Shown here: piece by piece, positions 1 to 9,477 of the stretch
Layout of the letters: every line of letters starts with the position of its first letter
Position numbering within the stretch: the first letter of the stretch is position 1
NCBI RefSeq assembly: GCF_900451195.1
Contig: NZ_UGHR01000004.1
Location: 558,001-622,000, forward strand
Source of the DNA: Iodobacter fluviatilis
GTDB taxonomy: Bacteria; Pseudomonadota; Gammaproteobacteria; Burkholderiales; Chitinibacteraceae
Reading direction: 5' to 3'
Length of the DNA stretch: 64,000 bases
Translations under genes and position numbers: made by a program
The notes under the pieces: model-generated
What the model was told of the DNA's origin: nothing
Seen by the model: only the letters and a program-made list of their open reading frames with translations
Database searches by the model: none

Positions 1-640
1 CACTGGCGGCAATCATACCCAAAGGCTGAGTTGCACCTCTGGCCGAAGTGGGCCAGCCATTAGTGGGGTTGCCTGTGGCTTCCAGCTCCCATTTTCTGAC
101 GGCAGGCTGGAGCGGTTTATCTGGCTCGCCCTGTGCCTCGCCTAATTCAAACAGCATGGGCAGGATGACATTGCCCGCCTTAGCCACACTGCTTGCCAGT
201 TGCTGATCCACATTGAGTTTAACGACCGCTTCGTTAAAGACTGAACCCATCGCTGCCCATGTCACGCTATTGGGGGCTGAGGCGTCTTCTTTATACAGGC
301 GATACAGTTTTTCGATATACACAAGGCCCCTGTCTTGCTGGGGCTCAGTAAAGAACACGCTTGTGGCAATGACTTTGGCTCCTGCGCCGGCCAACTTATC
401 AATCAGCTGAGCATGAATCTCACGCGACCAAGGCCAGCGCCCGATATTGTCGATACTGGTCTGATCAATGGCGATGACGGCAATCCGCGCATCAATATTG
501 CGGGAAGTCAGCTTTACCCCTGCATCGTAAGCGCGCTGCTCTAGGCTGGATATCAAAGAGGTAAACAGCAAAGTAGCCAGATAAACCAGCAGCACGGCGA
601 CACCGATTACCCCGTCTTTTTTTAAGAAGGCTGCTTTCAT
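1..640 (-). CDS. CHASE2-domain sensor protein, N-terminal part (cut by window edge)
   Basis: This reading frame is open to the window edge. The start is the ATG at 638-640, and about 213 codons are visible. After a short charged start (MKAAFLKKDG) comes one hydrophobic segment (about residues 11-32) followed by an extracytoplasmic domain with CHASE2 features: an IAVIAIDQTSI strand, GRWPWSRE, and a downstream VFFTEP. CHASE2 is a periplasmic or extracellular sensing domain. In known proteins it is joined to adenylate cyclase, serine/threonine kinase, histidine kinase or GGDEF outputs. The output domain lies outside the window, so the type of enzyme cannot be told. The hydrophobic segment would act as a signal anchor. 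Confidence is good for CHASE2 and nil for the output. Confidence 0.8.
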   Translation of the reverse strand, partial: MKAAFLKKDGVIGVAVLLVYLATLLFTSLISSLEQRAYDAGVKLTSRNIDARIAVIAIDQTSIDNIGRWPWSREIHAQLIDKLAGAGAKVIATSVFFTEPQQDRGLVYIEKLYRLYKEDASAPNSVTWAAMGSVFNEAVVKLNVDQQLASSVAKAGNVILPMLFELGEAQGEPDKPLQPAVRKWELEATGNPTNGWPTSARGATQPLGMIAAS

Positions 641-1004
641 GGCGTGGTCGATATAGAAAGGTGTTGCATGCTGGGCATCTGTTTAATCTGTCGGCATTTC
701 CTCAATTTAGTAGAAGAAGCTATTTATTGCCTTGTCTTGCCAATAAGTTTTTTGCAAGCAGGCGGGCGCAGTGGCTTACCTTTGCCTAGTTTTATCAGGT
801 TTTTTTATGAAAAAATGGCTTTGGATAGCGGGGATAAAAAAGGGAGGGCCGCATTTTTGATGCGGAAACAGCAAGGCGGGGCGGGCTGGATGAGGCGTTT
901 AAAGCGGGCAAGCCGATATGCAGTAGCGTGCTATGCGCTTATTTGGATGTTGTTCCTGAGCATCAACTAACTGTGCGGGCAAAGTCATTTGCCCGCATAT
1001 TTGA
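641..1004. other. Intergenic region between the CHASE2 gene and panC
   Basis: I see no supported gene here. A plus-strand open frame of about 108 codons (644-970) has no recognisable family, no ribosome binding site and a low-complexity composition. The region should hold the promoter of the minus-strand CHASE2 gene near its left end and the panC terminator near its right end. Confidence 0.5.
975..996 (-). terminator. Hairpin after panC
   Basis: A 9-bp perfect stem (GCGGGCAAA / TTTGCCCGC) with a 4-base loop lies just past the panC stop codon. There is no strong T tract on either side, so termination may be weak or may need Rho. Confidence 0.55.
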
Positions 1005-1844
1005 TTACAAACTGATTTCGATATTATCAATCAGGCGGGTGTGGCCCAAGCGTGCGGCGATCAGAATCACGAGCTGGTGATCGCTTACTGCTGCAGGTTT
1101 GAGCGTCAGTGCATTACGCATTTCTACATAATCCACGCTGACCCAGCCGTGAGCCAGTAAATCGCCGGTGGTTTCTGCGCTAAGGCGCTCGTAATCACGC
1201 TCTCCCGCTTCAATGGCGGCTTTCATGCGGCTCAGATGATGATAAATGCGGGTGGCTTCAAGCTTATGTGCCGCGCTGAGATAACCGTTGCGGGAAGAAA
1301 GCGCTAAGCCATCTGCTGCACGGCCAGTGTCTACAGGCACAATCCTGACCGGTTGGTTTAAGTCTTCCACCATGCTTTTAATGACAAAAAGCTGCTGGTA
1401 ATCTTTTTTGCCAAAACAGGCTACATTGGGCTGCACAATATTAAACAGCTTGGTCACTACCGTCGCTACGCCGCGGAAATGGCCAGGGCGGAATGCGCCG
1501 CATAGCTCATCTTGTATTGCTGGCGGCTCTACCTGATATTGCTGGATCACTTTGGGGTAGAGGACTTTTTCGTCCGGCGCAAAAATCACATCCACGCCAC
1601 CCTGCGCTGCAATCAGCGCGGCATCTTGCTCTAAGGTACGCGGATAGATTTCAAAATCTTCGCCCTGGCCAAATTGCAGACGGTTCACAAAAATACTGAC
1701 CACAATATGCTCAGCTTCTTTGCGTGCAGCATCAATTAAGGTCATGTGTCCGGCGTGTAAATTACCCATGGTGGGGACAAAGGCAACCGTGCCAACCGTG
1801 GCACGCCATGCGCGCAATTCTTCAATGCTATGGATGATTTTCAT
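1005..1844 (-). CDS. panC: Pantothenate synthetase
   Basis: A protein of 279 residues, the normal length. It joins pantoate and beta-alanine using ATP in the last step of pantothenate (vitamin B5) synthesis in the cytoplasm. The nucleotidylyltransferase HIGH-type motif is present as [10 protein letters not shown] near residues 24-33, followed by the family segments FVNRLQFG and FGKKDYQQL. It lies 69 bases downstream of panB on the same strand, so panB-panC is probably one transcript. The third pathway gene, panD, is about 26 kb away. Nothing is missing. Confidence 0.97.
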   Translation of the reverse strand: MKIIHSIEELRAWRATVGTVAFVPTMGNLHAGHMTLIDAARKEAEHIVVSIFVNRLQFGQGEDFEIYPRTLEQDAALIAAQGGVDVIFAPDEKVLYPKVIQQYQVEPPAIQDELCGAFRPGHFRGVATVVTKLFNIVQPNVACFGKKDYQQLFVIKSMVEDLNQPVRIVPVDTGRAADGLALSSRNGYLSAAHKLEATRIYHHLSRMKAAIEAGERDYERLSAETTGDLLAHGWVSVDYVEMRNALTLKPAAVSDHQLVILIAARLGHTRLIDNIEISL

Positions 1845-1913
1845 AAATAACCGTAGTTAAGAATACATCGCCCAGGGCGGGGCAAGCTTGCCCTGAGCTG
1901 TAGTGACAGTGGC

Positions 1914-2705
1914 TTAAAAGCTATGTTCATCAGCGGGGAAAGTCATACCTTTCACTGCTTTTACATAGGCCTCAACGGCGGCTTGAATGCTGTGGCTGCC
2001 TGCCATAAAGTTTTTAACAAAGCGGGCTTTTTTACCTGGGTAAACGGCCAGCATATCGTGCAGAACCAACACCTGACCATCCACATCAACACCTGCGCCA
2101 ATACCGATCGTTGGTACGGTGAGGGCCTCAGTAACAGCTTTAGCAACATGAGCCGGCACCATTTCCATCAGCACAAGCGCCGCGCCTGCCGCCTGATGGG
2201 CTAGGGCGTCGCGTTTGAGCACTTCAGCGTCAAATTCGCTTTTTCCCTGAACTTTATAGCCACCATAAACATTCACTGATTGCGGTTGCAAGCCAATATG
2301 GGTGCAGACCGGAATGCCGCGATTAGCTAAGAAATCGACTGTCTCGGCCATAATCATGCCGCCTTCTAGCTTTACCATTTCAGCGCCTGCGGCCATCAGC
2401 TCGGCGGCACTGGCGTAGGCTTGCTGCGGGGAAACCTGATAGCTGCCAAAAGGAAGATCGGCCAGCACAAGCGCATCTTTGCTGCCGCGTGCCACGCAGC
2501 GGGTGTGGTAAACCATATCAGCAAGGCTGACGGGCAGGGTGGAGCTGTGACCTTGAATGACGTTACCTAAGGAATCGCCAACGAGCAGGATTTCTACTCC
2601 TGCATCATTTAAGAGGCTGGCAAAGCTGGCGTCATAGCAAGTGAGCATGGTGATTTTTTGCCCGGCTTGCTTCATGTTCTGCAAGGTACTAACAGTGGTT
2701 TTCAT
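1914..2705 (-). CDS. panB: 3-methyl-2-oxobutanoate hydroxymethyltransferase (ketopantoate hydroxymethyltransferase)
   Basis: A protein of 263 residues, normal for PanB. It transfers a hydroxymethyl group from methylene-tetrahydrofolate to 2-oxoisovalerate, making ketopantoate. Family signatures are [12 protein letters not shown] near the start, VGDSLGNV with the metal-binding Asp, and VKLEGG. Near the C terminus GIGAG and LVLHDML are seen. It sits upstream of panC. folK lies further upstream with a gap of about 200 bases, so it may have its own promoter. The cofactor link with folate synthesis (folK) is biochemical and may be the reason for the clustering; that is an inference. Confidence 0.97.
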   Translation of the reverse strand: MKTTVSTLQNMKQAGQKITMLTCYDASFASLLNDAGVEILLVGDSLGNVIQGHSSTLPVSLADMVYHTRCVARGSKDALVLADLPFGSYQVSPQQAYASAAELMAAGAEMVKLEGGMIMAETVDFLANRGIPVCTHIGLQPQSVNVYGGYKVQGKSEFDAEVLKRDALAHQAAGAALVLMEMVPAHVAKAVTEALTVPTIGIGAGVDVDGQVLVLHDMLAVYPGKKARFVKNFMAGSHSIQAAVEAYVKAVKGMTFPADEHSF

Positions 2706-2907
2706 GGTAAGGGGTAATCCATGGAAGTTTGGCGTTGGTGACGCAATGCAGCAAGTCTACATCAGGAGACTGCTGGATTTAAGACTGTTCTGCTGTGTAA
2801 AAGCAGTATTGGGTCAAATTCCGTGCATTTTCTTTCAAAAAACTGCGTTTTTCTTCAGGCAAGCGTGTTCTGGCAATGCACGCTTAAATCTGCAGACGCT
2901 CAGGTCT

Positions 2908-3396
2908 TTACTCTGCGGCAAGAATAGTTAAGGCCTGATCGGCCACAGATGGCAGAAAGGATTTGGCAGCACCGAGGCCGGGAATGATCACTTCGGGGGC
3001 AATTTCGGTAAGGGGGCGAAGCACAAACGCCCTTTGATGCATACGCGGGTGCGGCACAATCAGGTGATCTTGCCGTATCAGTGCATCACCATACAGCAGC
3101 AGGTCTAAATCCAGGGTACGGGGCGCATCCTGAAACGTGCGCTTTCGACCGCATTCGGCCTCAATCGCCAGCAAGGATTGCAGCAGGGTGGCTGCGCTGA
3201 GCGAAGTTTCCAGCCTGGCAACGGCATTGATGAAATCGGGCTGATCGGTGTAGCCGATGGCGCTGCTGCTGTAAAAGCTGGATTGTTGCAGCAACTGGCT
3301 TTGCGGCAGTTTGGCGAGTAAAGATAAAGCATGTTGCAATTGCAAAACAGGCTGGCCCAGATTGGCACCCAGCGCAATAAAAGCGACCGTAGTCAT
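2908..3396 (-). CDS. folK: 2-amino-4-hydroxy-6-hydroxymethyldihydropteridine pyrophosphokinase
   Basis: About 162 residues, typical for HPPK. It transfers pyrophosphate from ATP to the pterin alcohol in folate synthesis. The start MTTVAFIALGANLG matches the conserved N terminus, so I prefer the ATG at 3396. An in-frame ATG at 3408 would add four residues, and neither has a clear ribosome binding site. Signature residues are YSSSAIGYTDQPDFIN, the PRTLDLDLLLYG motif with its metal-binding Asp residues, and PHPRMHQRAFVL. It lies between pcnB (upstream) and panB (downstream) on the same strand. Confidence 0.95.
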   Translation of the reverse strand: MTTVAFIALGANLGQPVLQLQHALSLLAKLPQSQLLQQSSFYSSSAIGYTDQPDFINAVARLETSLSAATLLQSLLAIEAECGRKRTFQDAPRTLDLDLLLYGDALIRQDHLIVPHPRMHQRAFVLRPLTEIAPEVIIPGLGAAKSFLPSVADQALTILAAE

Positions 3397-3429
3397 TGGG
3401 GAATCCATTGCATACCGCTAAAAAAACAG

Positions 3430-3617
3430 AAACCCAAAACTTGAGACCGGCAGAAAACACAGCGCTTAGAAGCAGAGTACAGGGTCATCATCAAGGCTAA
3501 ATTCAACGCCACGATGGCTTGCCTGTGAAACGCTGCGTTTTATAAATCACAAAAAGCGCGTTTCTTACTGGTGTTGCGGTCTGTGTGCTTAAAGTGCTGC
3601 TCAAGGTTTGGGTTTTA
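3430..3617. repeat. Repeat family A, diverged copy in the folK-pcnB gap
   Basis: The left arm AAACCCAAAACTTGAG (3430-3445) and the right arm CAAGGTTTGGGTTTTA (3602-3617) are imperfect inverted partners. They match the ends of the better preserved family A element at 23846-24011. The middle is degenerate and has no coding potential. Confidence 0.55.
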
Positions 3618-3623
3618 CTTAAC

Positions 3624-4937
3624 TTATTCGCCCTTCGGGCTGGGTTTGCGGCGGCGGCGCTTTTTAGCGTGCGCACCCGCTGGCTTGCCATTGTCTGCTG
3701 CGGCGGCCATCAGCGCCATGCGAGTGTCTTCGTCGGCATTCTGAAAACGTGTCCACCAATCGCCCAGCGCTTTGTCTACCATGCCACATTCGGCACGCAG
3801 CATCAAAAAGTCATAAGCGGCACGGAAGCGTTGCTGCTCCATTAAGCGCCATGGGCGGGTGCCCACACGCTGTTCAAAGCGGGGTTGCAACAGCCAGATT
3901 TCTTTCATGGCCGCACCGTAGCGATTCGGAATCGCCATGCGCTTTTGTACCTTGCTCTCTACCGTATTCATGGCTTCAACCAGAGCAGGCACAGGGTATT
4001 CACCTGCAGCTTGGCGCTTAATCCAGTCGGCTTCTACTTCATGCCAAAGCAGGGCTGCAAAAATATAACCGGCTGAAACAGGTTTATCTTCGTTAATCCG
4101 CAGATCGGTGCTTTCCAGCGCTTTACGTAAAAAGGCCGTGGTTTCGGGCTTGGAGAGTTGCTTTTCCAAAAGTGGAAACAGCAATTTATGCAGGCCATTT
4201 TCGCGCAAGGACATCAAACACGCCCATGCACTGCCTGATAAAAGCAGCTTCATCATTTCATCAAATAAACGCGCAGAGGGGATGTTTTCCAGAAGCTTTG
4301 CGTGAATCAGAATCGGTGTTTTGGTGGCAGGCGCAATGGTGAGACCTAGCTTGGCCGAAAGACGAATGGCACGCAGCATCCGCACCGGGTCTTCGCGGTA
4401 GCGTACATCCGGATCGCCAATAATGGTCAGGCGTTTGTTTTCCAGATCGGCCACGCCATGATGGAAATCTAGGATTTCTTCAGTGCGCGGGTTGTAGTAC
4501 AGCGCGTTGACTGTGAAATCACGGCGGGAAGCATCTTCTTCAATATCGCCATAGGCATTGTCGCGCAGGATGCGGCCACTGGCGTCAGTCGGGGCTTCAC
4601 TGGCGCCACGGAAGGTGGTGACTTCGATGATTTCTTCACCAAAGGGCACATGCACAATGCGAAAGCGGCGGCCAATAATGCGCGAGCGGTGGAACACATG
4701 CCGTACTTGCTCTGGTGTGGCGCTGGTGGCCACATCAAAATCTTTGGGCGATTTATCCAGCATCAAGTCCCGTACCGCACCACCAACGATGTAGGCTTCA
4801 AAGCCTGCATCCTGCAGGCGGTCACACACTTTAAGTGCGCCAGAATGAAGTTGTTCCCGGCGGATGCCGTAGTGTTTGGCGTGCAGCACACGTTTGCCTG
4901 GGCGGCGTAAAACTTTGCCGATCAATTTGCGAATCAT
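3624..4937 (-). CDS. pcnB: Poly(A) polymerase I
   Basis: A protein of 437 residues from the ATG at 4937 (MIRKLIGKVLRR). An in-frame ATG at 5027 would add 30 residues that do not look like the family, and neither start has a good ribosome binding site. The protein adds poly(A) tails to RNA 3' ends and so promotes RNA decay. The nucleotidyltransferase motif VGGAVRDLMLDKSPKDFDVAT holds the catalytic Asp pair. It is followed by RRDFTVNALYYN and the second-domain signature YREDPVRMLRAIRLSAKLG. The lysine/arginine-rich tail (KKRRRRKPSPKGE) is typical of PcnB and separates it from CCA-adding enzymes. Probably the first gene of the pcnB-folK-panB-panC set. Confidence 0.95.
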   Translation of the reverse strand: MIRKLIGKVLRRPGKRVLHAKHYGIRREQLHSGALKVCDRLQDAGFEAYIVGGAVRDLMLDKSPKDFDVATSATPEQVRHVFHRSRIIGRRFRIVHVPFGEEIIEVTTFRGASEAPTDASGRILRDNAYGDIEEDASRRDFTVNALYYNPRTEEILDFHHGVADLENKRLTIIGDPDVRYREDPVRMLRAIRLSAKLGLTIAPATKTPILIHAKLLENIPSARLFDEMMKLLLSGSAWACLMSLRENGLHKLLFPLLEKQLSKPETTAFLRKALESTDLRINEDKPVSAGYIFAALLWHEVEADWIKRQAAGEYPVPALVEAMNTVESKVQKRMAIPNRYGAAMKEIWLLQPRFEQRVGTRPWRLMEQQRFRAAYDFLMLRAECGMVDKALGDWWTRFQNADEDTRMALMAAAADNGKPAGAHAKKRRRRKPSPKGE

Positions 4938-5334
4938 TTTTGAACCAGTTTTTGAACCAAGTAAGTGCGAAGTGCGGAGAGCTCCTGGCAGCCTGTCGGG
5001 CTTAGTATCTGCTGGCTGCAAAATCATCTGACCCGCTCATATTTCATCGTGTTATTCACCAATAAGTCTTTATTGGCGCTGCAAACCCGGCAAAATCTGT
5101 GCGTTGTCTTGTGATTTTTCTGCGAGCCGCCTGAGCACGGCATGCTACTACGCGTATCGACGGCATTATACAGACCTTGGCAGCGATGTCAGACGCGCTA
5201 TGAATACTCTGGCAAAAGTTTTCACTTTAGCGGTGTATTTTTTTCTGTTATATCGATTTAAGGGCAATCTGTCGCTATTGTTTTGCTCAACAATCGGTGA
5301 TGCTAAGCGTATCCCATCCCGAGAGCTGTGCATC
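4938..5334. other. Divergent intergenic region between pcnB and the PhzF-like gene
   Basis: This stretch separates two genes facing away from each other and should contain both promoters. A plus-strand frame extends the PhzF gene upstream through it, but the extension has no family match. No clear operator was seen. Confidence 0.4.
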
Positions 5335-6162
5335 ATGCCTACTTATTCATACCGCCTTGTGAATGTGTTTGCCGAAAATATTTTTGCGGGTAATCCTTTG
5401 GCTGTGTTTACCGACGCCACCGGCCTTGATGAGCAGACCATGCAATTATTGGCGGCTCAACTTAATTTATCTGAAACCACCTTTGTTTTTCCTTCTAAAG
5501 TGGCGAGCGCCAAAGTCAGCATTTTTACCCCGATGAATGAAATGCCCTTTGCTGGGCATCCTAGCTTAGGCACCGCTGCCGTGATCCGTGGTCAGCGTAA
5601 TGAAGTGAGTTTAGAGCTAAAGGCGGGTGTGATTCCTGTGCGCTTTAATGGCGATGTGGCCACGCTGACGGCTAATGCAGCCACTTACCGTGCTGGGCCA
5701 GCTTTATCTGATTTAGCTCCTGCCTTAGGCCTGCCTTTAAGCGTTTTTGTAGGGGAGGCTTTATGTGTGGATAGCGGCGTAGAGCAGCTGATTGTTCCCT
5801 TGGCCAGTGCCGCTGATGTCATGGCTTGCCAGCCCGCATCGCATTTGTTTCGCAATGTGGTGCTGCAAGGGCGTAACCGTGATGGCACGCTGGTTTGGGC
5901 TTGGCAGGATGGCGAAATCATTGCCCGTTATTTTTGGTCGCAACATGGGCAGATTGTGGAAGACAACGGCACTGGCTCGGCCTGCGCTAATCTTGGCGCT
6001 TATTTACTTAAGCAAGGTGTTGCGCTGCCGTTTGCTGCAACCATGCTCCAAGGCCACAAAGCGGGGCGCTTGGCTCATCTGCGTTTGAGTATCACGGCAG
6101 AGGGCCGCGTAGAAGTCGGCGGGCGAGTTGTAGAAGTAGGGCGCGGGGAATTTGATCTTTAA
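5335..6162 (+). CDS. PhzF-family isomerase/epimerase
   Basis: A protein of 275 residues from the ATG at 5335 (MPTYSYRLVNVF), the typical size and start for the family. The open frame reaches back to 5104, but that extension is not family-like. PhzF proteins have a diaminopimelate-epimerase-like double fold. PhzF itself isomerises trans-2,3-dihydro-3-hydroxyanthranilate. Visible signatures are FAGNPLAVF, LNLSETTFVF with the catalytic Glu at about residue 47, FAGHPSLGTA, and EDNGTGSACANLG. No other phenazine genes are present, so a role in phenazine synthesis is not supported. The substrate is unknown. Confidence 0.88.
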   Translation: MPTYSYRLVNVFAENIFAGNPLAVFTDATGLDEQTMQLLAAQLNLSETTFVFPSKVASAKVSIFTPMNEMPFAGHPSLGTAAVIRGQRNEVSLELKAGVIPVRFNGDVATLTANAATYRAGPALSDLAPALGLPLSVFVGEALCVDSGVEQLIVPLASAADVMACQPASHLFRNVVLQGRNRDGTLVWAWQDGEIIARYFWSQHGQIVEDNGTGSACANLGAYLLKQGVALPFAATMLQGHKAGRLAHLRLSITAEGRVEVGGRVVEVGRGEFDL

Positions 6163-6332
6163 CGTTTCGTATGCATGAAATTGCGCGGATTTCATGCCTG
6201 CGTAATTACCAGTACAAATATTGGCAAATTATTACCTTAAAGATAATGCTTATTATCTGTGAGTTTGGCGATATCCGTCGCTGCTTGCCTTTATAATCGT
6301 ATTTTTCTAAGCCTTGATAGACATCGCCCGCC

Positions 6333-7478
6333 ATGATCTCCCGTCTTGCTACCCCCGCTATTATTTTTTCCCTTTTAATTGCGACCTCTGCACAGGCTTT
6401 TGTACCGCCGGTGCCGGATATTGCTGCAAAGGCTTATTTACTCACTGATTATCAAAGCGGCATTCAACTTGCCGGACGTGATCCGGAGATGCGTGTAGAG
6501 CCCGCTTCTTTAACCAAGTTGATGACGGCTTATCTCACTTTTAAATTTGTGAAAGAAGGTAAGCTCAAGCTGGATCAGCAGCTCATCGTTTCGGATAAAG
6601 GCTGGCGCACCGAAGGCTCGCGCATGTTTCTTGATCCCAAAATCCCTGTAACGGTAGATAACCTGATCAAGGGCATGATTGTACAAAGTGGTAACGATGC
6701 TTGCGTCACGCTGGCCGAAGCCATTGCCGGTAGCGAAGAAGTGTTTGCCCAGCTGATGACCAAAGAAGCCAAGCGTCTTGGCATGAATGGCACTAACTTT
6801 AAAAACAGTACCGGCCTGCCTGATCCTGATCACTATATGACGGTGGGCGATTTAGCCAAGCTGGCTGCCGCCATCATTCATGATTTTCCCGAGTTCTATC
6901 CCATCTACTCGATGAAAGAATTTGCTTACAACAATATCAAACAGCCTAACCGTAATCTGCTGCTTTACCGCGATCCTTTTGTAGATGGTATGAAAACCGG
7001 CCACACGGCCAGCGCCGGATATAACCTAGTTGCGTCGACCAAGCGCGATGGCCGCCGTTTGATTTCGGTTGTTGTGGGTACGGCCAGCGATGAAGTTCGT
7101 GCAAGCGAATCCAGCAAGCTGCTGAACTGGGGTATTCAGTTCCAAGAAACACCGCGCCTTTACGCAGCCAAGCAGGCTGTTTCTAATGTGGCGGTTTGGA
7201 AAGGCAAGTCAGATAAGGTTAATGTGGGCTTTTTAGAAGACCGCTTTATTACCGTGGGCCGAGGCGATGCTAAAAACCTGAAAATGACTTTTACCAGCAC
7301 TCAGCCACTGATTGCCCCGATTAAAGTGGGCCAAAATGTAGGTAAATTAACGGTAAGCTTAAACGATAAGCAGCTGGTGGAATTACCGGTGGTGGCTTTG
7401 GAAGAAGTGCAGGAAGCCAATATCTTTGGCCGCGCATGGGATTCCATCCGCATGTGGTTTAAATCGATTTTTGGCTGA
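6333..7478 (+). CDS. dacA: D-alanyl-D-alanine carboxypeptidase (PBP5/6 type)
   Basis: A protein of 381 residues. It trims the terminal D-Ala from peptidoglycan pentapeptides in the periplasm. A signal peptide (about residues 1-22, ending SAQA) is followed by the three penicillin-binding motifs: S59-L-T-K62, S119-G-N121 and K221-T-G223. The C-terminal tail FGRAWDSIRMWFKSIFG is the amphipathic membrane-anchoring helix of this family. The next gene on the same strand is a D-amino-acid transaminase, so D-alanine metabolism and wall trimming are neighbours here. Confidence 0.96.
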   Translation: MISRLATPAIIFSLLIATSAQAFVPPVPDIAAKAYLLTDYQSGIQLAGRDPEMRVEPASLTKLMTAYLTFKFVKEGKLKLDQQLIVSDKGWRTEGSRMFLDPKIPVTVDNLIKGMIVQSGNDACVTLAEAIAGSEEVFAQLMTKEAKRLGMNGTNFKNSTGLPDPDHYMTVGDLAKLAAAIIHDFPEFYPIYSMKEFAYNNIKQPNRNLLLYRDPFVDGMKTGHTASAGYNLVASTKRDGRRLISVVVGTASDEVRASESSKLLNWGIQFQETPRLYAAKQAVSNVAVWKGKSDKVNVGFLEDRFITVGRGDAKNLKMTFTSTQPLIAPIKVGQNVGKLTVSLNDKQLVELPVVALEEVQEANIFGRAWDSIRMWFKSIFG

Positions 7479-7480
7479 TA

Positions 7481-7605
7481 TTTAAAACTCAGATCTTGAA
7501 CCACTTCGATCCCAGAGGACACAGAGTTTCACGAAGAAAACCTTGAGGGTTTTGCTCTTTTTTAAACTCGTTTTTGTTTTTCTCCGTGTGCTCCGTGCTA
7601 AAGAA
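7481..7605. repeat. Repeat family A copy between dacA and the transaminase gene
   Basis: It starts TTTAAAACTCAGATCTTGAACCAC, continues with ACACAGAGTTTCACGAAGAAAA, and ends with a partial inverted arm TTTTTCTCCGTGTGCTCCGTG. It matches the ends of the 23846-24011 element with several differences. Confidence 0.7.
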
Positions 7606-7633
7606 GTATGGTTTTTTTGCAGAGGAGGGCTTT

Positions 7634-8509
7634 ATGGATTTCCCCGCACTCACAGGCTTTTTAAATGGTCGCTTTGCGCCATTGGCTGATTTGCAGATTT
7701 CTGTTTTAGACCGCGGATTTTTGTTTGGGGATGGGATCTATGAAGCAATCCCTGTCTATAATCGCCACCCTCTAAGGCTGACCGAACATCTGCGCCGCTT
7801 GGCAGCCAGTTTGGCTGCGATTAATATGCCCAACCCTTATGGGGCAGAAGAGTGGGCGGTTTGGATTCAGCAACTGATTGATCAGCAGCGCTTTGTAGAT
7901 CAAAGCGTTTACCTGCAAATCACCCGTGGCCCAGCTTTTCCGCGCAATCATGCTTTCCCTGCTGTAACCGAGCCGACAGTCTTTATGTTTGCCGATGAAT
8001 TATTACCGCCCACCAGCGAGGCGGTTGCCAATGGTGTGGCGGCCGTGTCGAGCGACGATATTCGCTGGCAGCGCTGCAATATCAAGGCGATTTCCCTGCT
8101 GGCCAATGTTTTGCTTAAACAGCAGGCCGTAGATGCTGGCGTGGCCGAAACCATTCTTTTTCGGGATGGCCTCTTGATAGAAGGTGCATCCAGCAACATC
8201 TTAGTAGTGAAAGAGGGCGTGTTACTTGCCCCGCCTCCCAGCCATTTAATGCTGACAGGCATTACTTATGACTTGGTAATAGAGCTGGCCAGGCAGCATA
8301 ATATGCCGCTTGAGATTCGCCCGATTAGTGAAGCAACAGTCAGGCTTGCAGATGAAATCTGGCTAACTTCGTCATCTAAAGAAGTGCTGGCGGTAGTGAG
8401 CTTAGATGGTCAGACCGTTGGCTCTGGCCAGCCGGGGCCGCTGTATCAAGCCATGTACGGCTATTTTCAAGTATTTAAAAACGAGGCAATGCGCCTCGGT
8501 GCAGAGTAA
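7634..8509 (+). CDS. D-amino-acid transaminase (fold-type IV aminotransferase)
   Basis: A protein of 291 residues. The ATG at 7634 is chosen because a strong ribosome binding site (AGGAGG, 7623-7628) precedes it. It is a PLP enzyme of the D-alanine transaminase / branched-chain transaminase fold. Signs are SVLDRGFLFGDGIYEAIPVYN at the N terminus, YLQITRG, the PLP lysine in CNIKAISLLANVL (about K151), and EGASSNILVV. The DRGFLFGDG-YE pattern and the adjacent dacA favour the D-amino-acid enzyme over IlvE or aminodeoxychorismate lyase. It may supply D-glutamate or D-alanine for peptidoglycan. YbeD follows after 14 bases. Confidence 0.88.
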   Translation: MDFPALTGFLNGRFAPLADLQISVLDRGFLFGDGIYEAIPVYNRHPLRLTEHLRRLAASLAAINMPNPYGAEEWAVWIQQLIDQQRFVDQSVYLQITRGPAFPRNHAFPAVTEPTVFMFADELLPPTSEAVANGVAAVSSDDIRWQRCNIKAISLLANVLLKQQAVDAGVAETILFRDGLLIEGASSNILVVKEGVLLAPPPSHLMLTGITYDLVIELARQHNMPLEIRPISEATVRLADEIWLTSSSKEVLAVVSLDGQTVGSGQPGPLYQAMYGYFQVFKNEAMRLGAE

Positions 8510-8523
8510 AAAAGGTATCAATA

Positions 8524-8811
8524 ATGAGTCAAGACGCGCCTAATCTGGCCGATTTAGTTGAGTTTCCGGCCGAGTTGCCAATGAAGGCGATCAGCCATAA
8601 AGATGTGCCGCATGATGAGTTTCATGCCGTGGTTTATGAGCTGGCGGTGCTGCATATCACCGATTTTAAAGAAGAATGGATTTCTGTTCGTACCAGCAGT
8701 GGCGGTAGTTTTATTTCGGTGACGCTATCGGCCACCTACCAATCTGCAGACGAAGTGAATGCGCTCGATACCGCTTTACGCGCCCATCCGCTCGTGAAGA
8801 TGGTGATGTGA
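8524..8811 (+). CDS. ybeD: YbeD/DUF493 family regulatory-like protein
   Basis: A protein of 95 residues, the normal size. DUF493 proteins have a small ferredoxin-like fold resembling regulatory ACT domains. Their role is not firmly known, but the gene is usually found between a transaminase or carboxypeptidase gene and lipB, exactly as here. Visible family features are LVEFPAELPMKAIS at the start, the HITDFKEEWISVRTSSGG core and the closing HPLVKMVM. Its stop codon directly abuts the GTG of lipB (ATGTGAGTG), which implies translational coupling. Confidence 0.92.
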   Translation: MSQDAPNLADLVEFPAELPMKAISHKDVPHDEFHAVVYELAVLHITDFKEEWISVRTSSGGSFISVTLSATYQSADEVNALDTALRAHPLVKMVM

Positions 8812-9462
8812 GTGCCTGAGCTCATTATTAAACAGCTGGGCATGCTTGAATACGAGCCAACATGGCGGGCCATGCAGGCATTCACCGAGCGCCGCGATGC
8901 CGATACTGCCGATGAAATCTGGCTGGTTGAGCATCCTCCGGTTTACACCCAGGGCCAAGCGGGCAAGCCTGAGCATCTGATTGCCGCCACCAGTATTCCT
9001 GTCGTGCAAATTGACCGGGGCGGGCAGATTACCTACCACGGCCCAGGCCAAGTAGTGGCTTATGTGTTGCTGGATTTACGCCGCAATGGCTTGGGTGTGC
9101 GCGAGCTGGTCAGAAAACTAGAGCAGTCTGTCATCGATATCCTTGCTGATTTTGGCGTCACTGCTTACGGCAAAGTGGATGCCCCTGGCGTGTATGTAAA
9201 CCCAGAAATGGGCGAGGCAAAAATTGCATCTTTAGGATTACGGATACGTAAGGGCTGCAGCTATCACGGTTTAGCTCTGAATGTGAATATGGATTTAACG
9301 CCATTTGACTGGATAAATCCCTGCGGCTACGCCGGTATGCGCGTCACTCAGCTCAGCGATTTCGCCAGCGATGCGACATCAGCTGCAATTGCCGGTAAAC
9401 TTGCCGAAAAAATAGCCTTCCAGATCAAATCCTTAAACGATGTAGGGGTATTAGCGCTTTAA
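8812..9462 (+). CDS. lipB: Octanoyl-[ACP]:protein N-octanoyltransferase
   Basis: A protein of 216 residues with a GTG start immediately after the ybeD stop codon. It moves octanoate from acyl carrier protein to the lipoyl domains of 2-oxoacid dehydrogenases and the glycine cleavage H protein. Family marks are [23 protein letters not shown], the catalytic lysine in [11 protein letters not shown] and the catalytic cysteine in INPCGYAG. lipA follows 15 bases later, giving the complete endogenous lipoylation pathway in one operon. Confidence 0.97.
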   Translation: MPELIIKQLGMLEYEPTWRAMQAFTERRDADTADEIWLVEHPPVYTQGQAGKPEHLIAATSIPVVQIDRGGQITYHGPGQVVAYVLLDLRRNGLGVRELVRKLEQSVIDILADFGVTAYGKVDAPGVYVNPEMGEAKIASLGLRIRKGCSYHGLALNVNMDLTPFDWINPCGYAGMRVTQLSDFASDATSAAIAGKLAEKIAFQIKSLNDVGVLAL

Positions 9463-9477
9463 AAATGCGGCGAAGCC

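Noticed and set aside
644..970. Plus-strand open frame of 108 codons
   Set aside because: No ribosome binding site, no recognisable family, and odd composition; it runs through a promoter region.
5335..6162. PhzF-like gene as part of a phenazine cluster
   Set aside because: No other phenazine genes are present; the family is widespread and mostly of unknown substrate.
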